DNA of 47,364 nucleotides from JAKLFA01 sp964450385 (GTDB lineage Bacteria; Omnitrophota; Gorgyraeia; Zapsychrales; JANLHA01). The translations under genes and the position numbers were made by a program. Positions 43,134 to 47,364 of the stretch are shown here, piece by piece (position 1 is the first letter of the stretch; each line of letters begins with the position of its first letter). The DNA lies in contig CAYVEC010000014.1 of assembly GCA_964450385.1 (NCBI GenBank), positions 1 through 47,364 on the forward strand, given 5' to 3'. The notes under the pieces were generated by a model, which searched no databases, had not been told where the DNA came from, and worked only from the letters and a program-made list of their open reading frames with translations.

Positions 43134-43985
43134 TTATTCAATGACCTTCGCTGTTGCGAGCAGCAGGACAAACGCCAGACCGAAGACCGCAAATCCCGAG
43201 GCATCGTGGACGATTCCCTGGGCCGCCTCGTGCCCCCAGAATTGCGAGACGAGCGAGAGAAAGACAACGCGGCAGACATTGGTCGTGATAGCGATCGGGA
43301 CGGTCGAGGCGAATAAGACGAGTTTTTTCCAGAGTGGGCCGTTGAGCCAATAGGCAAAGATGCTCCCGAGTGCGGTCAGCGAGATTAGGGATCGCAGACC
43401 GGAACAGACGTCGTCCACGACGACATAGGCATTGGCCATGCGGATGACGCTCCCCTCCCGCACCGCGAGGATCCCCATCCCGCGGATCACGGATTCCGCG
43501 ATGCCGGCGGCGAACATCTTCATTCGGAACGAGATATTGACGATCACGACCTCGGGCAGCGGCAGCATAAAAAAGAGAAAGGCCATGGGGAAGGCGATGG
43601 CCTTTAAAATTTTTGATCCGTAAAAATGGAGCACGAGCCCGGTGATGACGACCCAGAGCGAGAACCCGGAGATGAAGCCGACCCGCATGACCGAACTAAA
43701 GATGTGGGCCGTGAGCCCGAATGCGATGAGCGGCAGGCCCCAGCGTGAGTGCGGGGCGCCGGGCGCGGCCCCGGCGTCGATCGTGGCCTGGAACAGAGCG
43801 CGAAGCTGGGCGCGGTCCTGCCAGACGAGGTATCCGACGATGAACGGCACAAGAATGCCGTGGCTGTAGTAGGAATCGCGCGCGAACCACCGGGTCTGCA
43901 TCCAGACGATGTTCGGGATATAGGCGACGAGCATGAGGAGGCATGATGCGAGGAACGCGGTGTGGTCGGCGAGTTTTTTTATCAT
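43134..43985 (-). CDS. Exosortase
   Basis: A 283-residue inner-membrane transpeptidase-like protease with about eight hydrophobic segments. The catalytic residues are present: Cys194 in DDVCSGLRSL, Arg239 in NVCRVVFLSL and His260 in IVHDASGFAVF. SYYSHGILVPFIVGYLVW near the N-terminus and FPMAFLFFMLPLP are family blocks. It recognises PEP-CTERM tails, such as that of the protein at 40220-40999. I chose ATG 43985 because further upstream the frame runs through the repeat copy and the end of galE; it has no Shine-Dalgarno. Downstream epsI is spaced by 16 bases. Subtype assignment would need a profile search. Confidence 0.95.
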   Translation of the reverse strand: MIKKLADHTAFLASCLLMLVAYIPNIVWMQTRWFARDSYYSHGILVPFIVGYLVWQDRAQLRALFQATIDAGAAPGAPHSRWGLPLIAFGLTAHIFSSVMRVGFISGFSLWVVITGLVLHFYGSKILKAIAFPMAFLFFMLPLPEVVIVNISFRMKMFAAGIAESVIRGMGILAVREGSVIRMANAYVVVDDVCSGLRSLISLTALGSIFAYWLNGPLWKKLVLFASTVPIAITTNVCRVVFLSLVSQFWGHEAAQGIVHDASGFAVFGLAFVLLLATAKVIE

Positions 43986-44008
43986 GGATTTAAGATAGCA
44001 GATACACC

Positions 44009-44037
44009 GGCGCCTGTCACCATTATTGTTAACTTTC
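44009..44037 (-). repeat. Intergenic repeat copy C
   Basis: On the minus strand the copy reads GAAAGTTAACAATAA, two bases, then GTGACAGGCGCC. It starts inside the galE stop codon region and fills the gap between galE and the exosortase gene. Confidence 0.75.
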
Positions 44038-45076
44038 ACAACTGTTTCTGCCAGGCCCAGGCGCTGGCGAGGCCATCGGCCAGGGACCGGGTTGCCCGCC
44101 ACCCGAGGACCCGGCCGGCTTTATCGGCGTTCGCATAGAGGGCCTCAATATCTCCGGGCCGGCGGTTCCCGACGCGCCAGCGGATTTTGAGATGATTCAC
44201 TTCTTCAAAGGTCTGGATCACCTCAAGAACGCTGTTGCCGCGGCCGGTGCCGAGGTTAAAGACATCATAGAGCGGTTCATCCGGCTGGCCGGTCGTCTCA
44301 AGAAAACGGAGCGCGGCCACGTGGGCCTCGGCAAGGTCGGTGACATGGATATAATCGCGGATCGCTGTTCCGTCGGGGGTCGCGTAATCACGGCCGTAGA
44401 CCGTGAGTTCCGGGAGGAGTCCGGCCGCGACCTGGGTGATGTAGGGCACAAGGTTGTTCGGGACGCCGATCGGGAGTTCGCCGATGAGGGCGCTTGGATG
44501 CGCGCCGATCGGGTTGAAATACCTGAGTGACACCGCCCGGAGCATCCCCTGGCCTTGACCTGCGGCGGCTTCCTGGATGATGCGTTCACCGATCTTTTTC
44601 GTAGCCCCGTACGGCGACATCGGCGGTTGAACCGGCGTCTCCTCTGTGACCGGTAGGTCCGCGGTCTCGCCGTAGACACAGGCTGAGGAAGAAAAGACCA
44701 GGTCCGTCACCCCGGCGACCTCCATCGCCTCGAGCACGGTGAGGAGCGCGTCAAGGTTGTTTCGATAATAGAGAACCGGCCGGTCCATGGATTCGCCTAC
44801 GGCCTTGAGTGCCGCAAAATGGATAACGCCGGCGATCGTGCCTTCATCGTGAAAGACCTGGTCGACAAAGGTGGGGTCACAGCAGTCGCCTTCCCAGGTC
44901 TGGACCGGGCGGCCGATGATCCGGGTGAGCCGGTCCAGGACCCGGCGGTCGGAATTGACGAAGTTGTCCAGAATGACGGGGGTATAGCCGGCAGCAGCGA
45001 GTTCAACGACCGTGTGCGATCCGATGTACCCGGCCCCGCCTGTGACAAGGATCTTTGTTTTTTCAGTTTGGCTCAT
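44036..45076 (-). CDS. galE: UDP-glucose 4-epimerase
   Basis: A 346-residue extended SDR. ILVTGGAGYIGSHT (9-22) binds NAD, VIHFAALKAVGES (84-96) and FSSSACVYG (128-136) are epimerase blocks, Tyr156 and Lys160 in YGATK form the catalytic pair, and AVSLRYFNPIGAHPSALIGE, DYATPDGTAIRDYIHVTDLAEAH and YDVFNLGTGRGNSVLEV complete the GalE pattern. It interconverts UDP-glucose and UDP-galactose (or the GlcNAc/GalNAc pair) and so feeds the exopolysaccharide made with the exosortase locus. The exosortase gene starts 50 bases later. The ATG at 45076 has no strong ribosome site. Confidence 0.95.
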   Translation of the reverse strand: MSQTEKTKILVTGGAGYIGSHTVVELAAAGYTPVILDNFVNSDRRVLDRLTRIIGRPVQTWEGDCCDPTFVDQVFHDEGTIAGVIHFAALKAVGESMDRPVLYYRNNLDALLTVLEAMEVAGVTDLVFSSSACVYGETADLPVTEETPVQPPMSPYGATKKIGERIIQEAAAGQGQGMLRAVSLRYFNPIGAHPSALIGELPIGVPNNLVPYITQVAAGLLPELTVYGRDYATPDGTAIRDYIHVTDLAEAHVAALRFLETTGQPDEPLYDVFNLGTGRGNSVLEVIQTFEEVNHLKIRWRVGNRRPGDIEALYANADKAGRVLGWRATRSLADGLASAWAWQKQL

Positions 45077-45125
45077 AGAGTAAGATTACTTGAAAATATG
45101 TAAAAAAGCAAATCCATCTCTCCGC

Positions 45126-45158
45126 GAAGTTAACAATAAGAATAAGAGTGACAGGCAC
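45126..45158 (+). repeat. Intergenic repeat copy A
   Basis: GAAGTTAACAATAA, an eight-base spacer that contains a duplicated AATAAG, then GTGACAGGCAC. It lies in the gap between galE and the PEP-utilising gene, directly before copy B and in the same direction. Confidence 0.8.
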
Positions 45159-45159
45159 T

Positions 45160-45187
45160 GAAGTTAACAATAAAAGTGACAGGCACC
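45160..45187 (+). repeat. Intergenic repeat copy B
   Basis: GAAGTTAACAATAA, two bases, then GTGACAGGCACC. It is one base away from copy A and ends three bases before the stop codon of the PEP-utilising protein gene. Confidence 0.8.
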
Positions 45188-45189
45188 GT

Positions 45190-47364
45190 TTATTGAATGC
45201 TCAGGCTAAAGCTGAATCCGGCAAAGGACGGCCCACCGAGCACGGTTTCACCTCCCTCGGTCAGGGGTACGGTCAGGGTCGGGACATCCCCCTCCCCCCC
45301 TCCTTCTGACGCGACCCGGGTGATTGTTGACCGGTAATCGCTAAAATCAAGACCCCCTGGGGCAGTGCTCGCGGGGTCTTCCGTCGTGATCATCGCGGGA
45401 TCGGACCGTTCGGTGATCCCGAGTTCCTTTCGGACGAGTCGGCGCAGCCGCTCATCAACCTGTTCATTCAGCGCGAGGAGCGCACTGTTGAACGACTCGC
45501 TCGTGACCCGATCCTCAACAGTCGACAGGTCAGTGTCATTGATCACCGTGGACACGAGGTCTCTCATCCGTGCCCATCCTTCAGGCACGGCTGGCGCCTT
45601 TAAAACCTTCACCGCCTCCATCGCGCCCGTGAAGGCCGGGATATCACTGCTCGGCATGCTCAGGCCGAAACGAAGTCCCATTTCCTGAAGCATATTGCGG
45701 ACCAGCCAGAACCGCTGCTTCGAGGCGAGTTCCCCGCAGATCGTCACGCTTTTTTGATGGGCGTTCGCGGCCCGGATAACGCGGGCCACATTTGCGATGA
45801 CTCGAGGATAGATGTTTTGGTAATAGATGTTTGCCTTTGGGTCAGAACGGCTTACTGAGTAAAGCTCCGCGATGAGATCATTCGTGCCGATACTGACAAA
45901 CGTGACCCAGGGGGCGGCGAGCAGGTCCTCGATCGCGCGGACCGCCTCTGGTGTTTCGATCATAATCCCGAGCGGCACAGGGAAGGCCCTGTTGAGGCCT
46001 GAAAATTCATCCTCTGCCAAAATCTCGTCGATGATTGTCTGGATCATGGTCAGGTCACGAGGGCTCTGCACCATCGGGAACATGAAACGCACATTCTCAT
46101 ATCCTTCATTGCGCAGGTCGATGAGGGCGCGGAGCTGCTCCTTGAGGATCTCCCGCCCGATTCGCGTTTCGAGATACATCTTTTTCCCGGTATATGGCTG
46201 CGCGCGGCTATGCTCGTCAGCAGATGTGCCGGCATAGATAGACTCGCTGAGCATCGCGGTGCGTTTGTCATCCTTCCAGTCAAAGGCGCGGATCGTCATG
46301 GGCTTGCCAAGCCCTGTGAGCATCGCGAGCCATTTCCTTCGGTAAAATAAACGGGTCGGCAGATCGGCATTTGAAAGCTGGTCTTCGGTCCGTACCAGCC
46401 CGAGGCCGCGCGCGGAATTCTTGATCGCGAGGGCGGCCTGAGCCGGGGTATCGGCGTTTGCCAGAATATAGGAATCCGGGCTCGTCGCTCCGAAGGCGCG
46501 CGCCATGTTGGCCTTCGTGAGTACATCGAGGCTGGCAGTCGTCGCTGCCTCACCGACGGAGATCTCGATCTTTTTCGCCCCGGCCGTCACCTGTTCACGG
46601 ATCGAGACGGTGCCGTTGTTAGGGATGGCGTCAACGTTCGCGCCTTTTTTGACCACGAGGACGCCGACATTATCAGCGGCCGCGAGCAGGGCGTAGTGCG
46701 AGGTGATCGAGCCTTCGGTCGTGATGATATTGCGGAGCCGTCCGGAAAAATGGGTGTGGATCGCGATGTATTCCGACGGGGTCAGGACCCGGTCAATGAC
46801 GAGGTCCACCGCCTCATGCTGGTCCGCGGCCGGAAGCGCGACTTCGGCAGCCTGAATGATGGTCTGGGCGATCGCGGCGAGAAGCGGGGCGTAACGCCGT
46901 TTTTCATCCGCGGAGCGCAGTCGCAGGGTATCTTCGATCGCCTGCTCGGTCACGATCCAGCGGTAGCTATGTGTGGTGTTTTTTGCGCCGCTTTCGGAGG
47001 TCCCTTTCATGAGGGCGAGGGCGTCACGGACGCGCGTTGCGTATTGTAAGGCGATCTCCGCTGTCTTGCGGAGGTCGGTTCGGTCGGGCAGTCCGACCCC
47101 GAAGGTCTCGGCCGACGTGATGTATTCGTTGGTCTTGGCCATGGCCCGGTCGATTTCTTGGCTGGCCTCGTTAAAAATAATGAGTCGGAGCTGGCGTGTG
47201 TGCCAGTGCCAGAGCAGGAGCGCCTCCCGGAAGATCGTCACCCCTATTTCATGGACGTCGTTGAAGGAGTCAATGGCCTTGGCCATAAAGGGATTTGTCC
47301 CATCCGGGTCCATGCCCCTGAGCGGGTCGATATTGGCTCGGATACCATCCATGACCGCCGTCAT
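45190..47364 (-). CDS. Divergent PEP-utilising enzyme (PTS Enzyme I-like), possibly 5'-truncated by the window edge
   Basis: At least 724 residues. Counting from the ATG at the window edge, a helical N-terminal part (about 1-200) is followed by a swivelling phosphohistidine domain with His223 in EGSITSHYALL and a PEP-binding TIM barrel: GLGLVRTE (320-327), TIRAFDWKDDK (357-367), FMFPMVQSPRD, PLGIMIETPEAV (464-475, Glu470), FVSIGTNDLIAE (489-500) and Cys543 in VTICGELA. These match Enzyme I of the phosphotransferase system, with Cys as the acid. The last 150 residues are an extra acidic, Gly/Ser/Thr-rich tail ending in hydrophobic strands (FAGFSFSLSIQ). No HPr or sugar permease gene is nearby, so a regulatory or non-sugar role is possible. 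The true start may lie beyond 47364. Confidence 0.8.
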   Translation of the reverse strand: MTAVMDGIRANIDPLRGMDPDGTNPFMAKAIDSFNDVHEIGVTIFREALLLWHWHTRQLRLIIFNEASQEIDRAMAKTNEYITSAETFGVGLPDRTDLRKTAEIALQYATRVRDALALMKGTSESGAKNTTHSYRWIVTEQAIEDTLRLRSADEKRRYAPLLAAIAQTIIQAAEVALPAADQHEAVDLVIDRVLTPSEYIAIHTHFSGRLRNIITTEGSITSHYALLAAADNVGVLVVKKGANVDAIPNNGTVSIREQVTAGAKKIEISVGEAATTASLDVLTKANMARAFGATSPDSYILANADTPAQAALAIKNSARGLGLVRTEDQLSNADLPTRLFYRRKWLAMLTGLGKPMTIRAFDWKDDKRTAMLSESIYAGTSADEHSRAQPYTGKKMYLETRIGREILKEQLRALIDLRNEGYENVRFMFPMVQSPRDLTMIQTIIDEILAEDEFSGLNRAFPVPLGIMIETPEAVRAIEDLLAAPWVTFVSIGTNDLIAELYSVSRSDPKANIYYQNIYPRVIANVARVIRAANAHQKSVTICGELASKQRFWLVRNMLQEMGLRFGLSMPSSDIPAFTGAMEAVKVLKAPAVPEGWARMRDLVSTVINDTDLSTVEDRVTSESFNSALLALNEQVDERLRRLVRKELGITERSDPAMITTEDPASTAPGGLDFSDYRSTITRVASEGGGEGDVPTLTVPLTEGGETVLGGPSFAGFSFSLSIQ

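Noticed and set aside
43118..43357. Longer EpsI reading frame starting at 43357
   Set aside because: The added 80 residues are Ser/Arg-rich and lie antiphase inside the exosortase coding region; a good ribosome site precedes ATG 43117.
43986..44102. Exosortase extension upstream into galE
   Set aside because: It would translate the repeat copy and the galE end in another frame and yields no membrane-protein-like sequence.

Overview
The window looks like chromosomal DNA of a Gram-negative bacterium of the PVC superphylum, most plausibly Candidatus Omnitrophota. The grounds are a Minf_1886-type small protein (a PVC-enriched family), outer-membrane machinery (beta-barrel, LolA-like carrier, RND exporter), and a PEP-CTERM/exosortase set. 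The phylum call is inference; the 23S rRNA at the left edge would settle it. I see no CRISPR array, tRNA, integrase or insertion sequence.

Layout. 1-1692: 3' part of a 23S rRNA gene, a 5S rRNA gene and an intrinsic terminator. 1.7-9.7 kb: surface glycan genes. A large YfhO-like membrane protein (-) is divergent from a tightly packed (+) run: WbqC-like protein, GT2 glycosyltransferase, formyltransferase, methyltransferase and a RffA/WecE-type aminotransferase that has lost its catalytic middle, then a TPR protein. 9.9-17.2 kb: housekeeping genes (Minf_1886 protein, recG, rsmD, coaD, DUF177, rpmF, plsX, fabH, fabD). 17.25-23.5 kb: a strong sigma-70 promoter drives a five-gene (+) operon joining a ketoacyl synthase and a thioester-reductase-like enzyme to a histidine kinase, a receiver protein and a GAF/HD-GYP protein. 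23.8-24.5 kb: a DUF134 regulator with a perfect palindromic operator at its own promoter. 24.6-30.1 kb: a (-) signalling operon with a membrane protein, TPR protein, GAF histidine kinase, NtrC-type sigma-54 activator and PocR/GAF sensor.

30.2-40.1 kb is the most unusual region: a seven-gene (-) operon encoding an RND/MMPL exporter, a ThiF/E1-like adenylating enzyme, a LolA-like carrier, a DUF1302-like outer-membrane barrel, a PilZ protein, a FeeM-like N-acyltransferase and a 994-residue ligase-ACP-ACP-PlsC fusion. Read together these suggest synthesis of an acylated (perhaps N-acyl amino acid) lipid and its delivery to the outer membrane, possibly under cyclic-di-GMP control. The product is unknown to me.

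40.2-45.2 kb is a PEP-CTERM/exosortase locus: a secreted PEP-CTERM protein, a sugar transferase carrying an internal PEP-CTERM segment behind a perfect sigma-54 promoter, EpsI, exosortase and GalE. Short repeats bracket the galE-exosortase-epsI block in inverted orientation. The right edge holds a divergent PEP-utilising Enzyme I-like protein whose start may lie outside the window.
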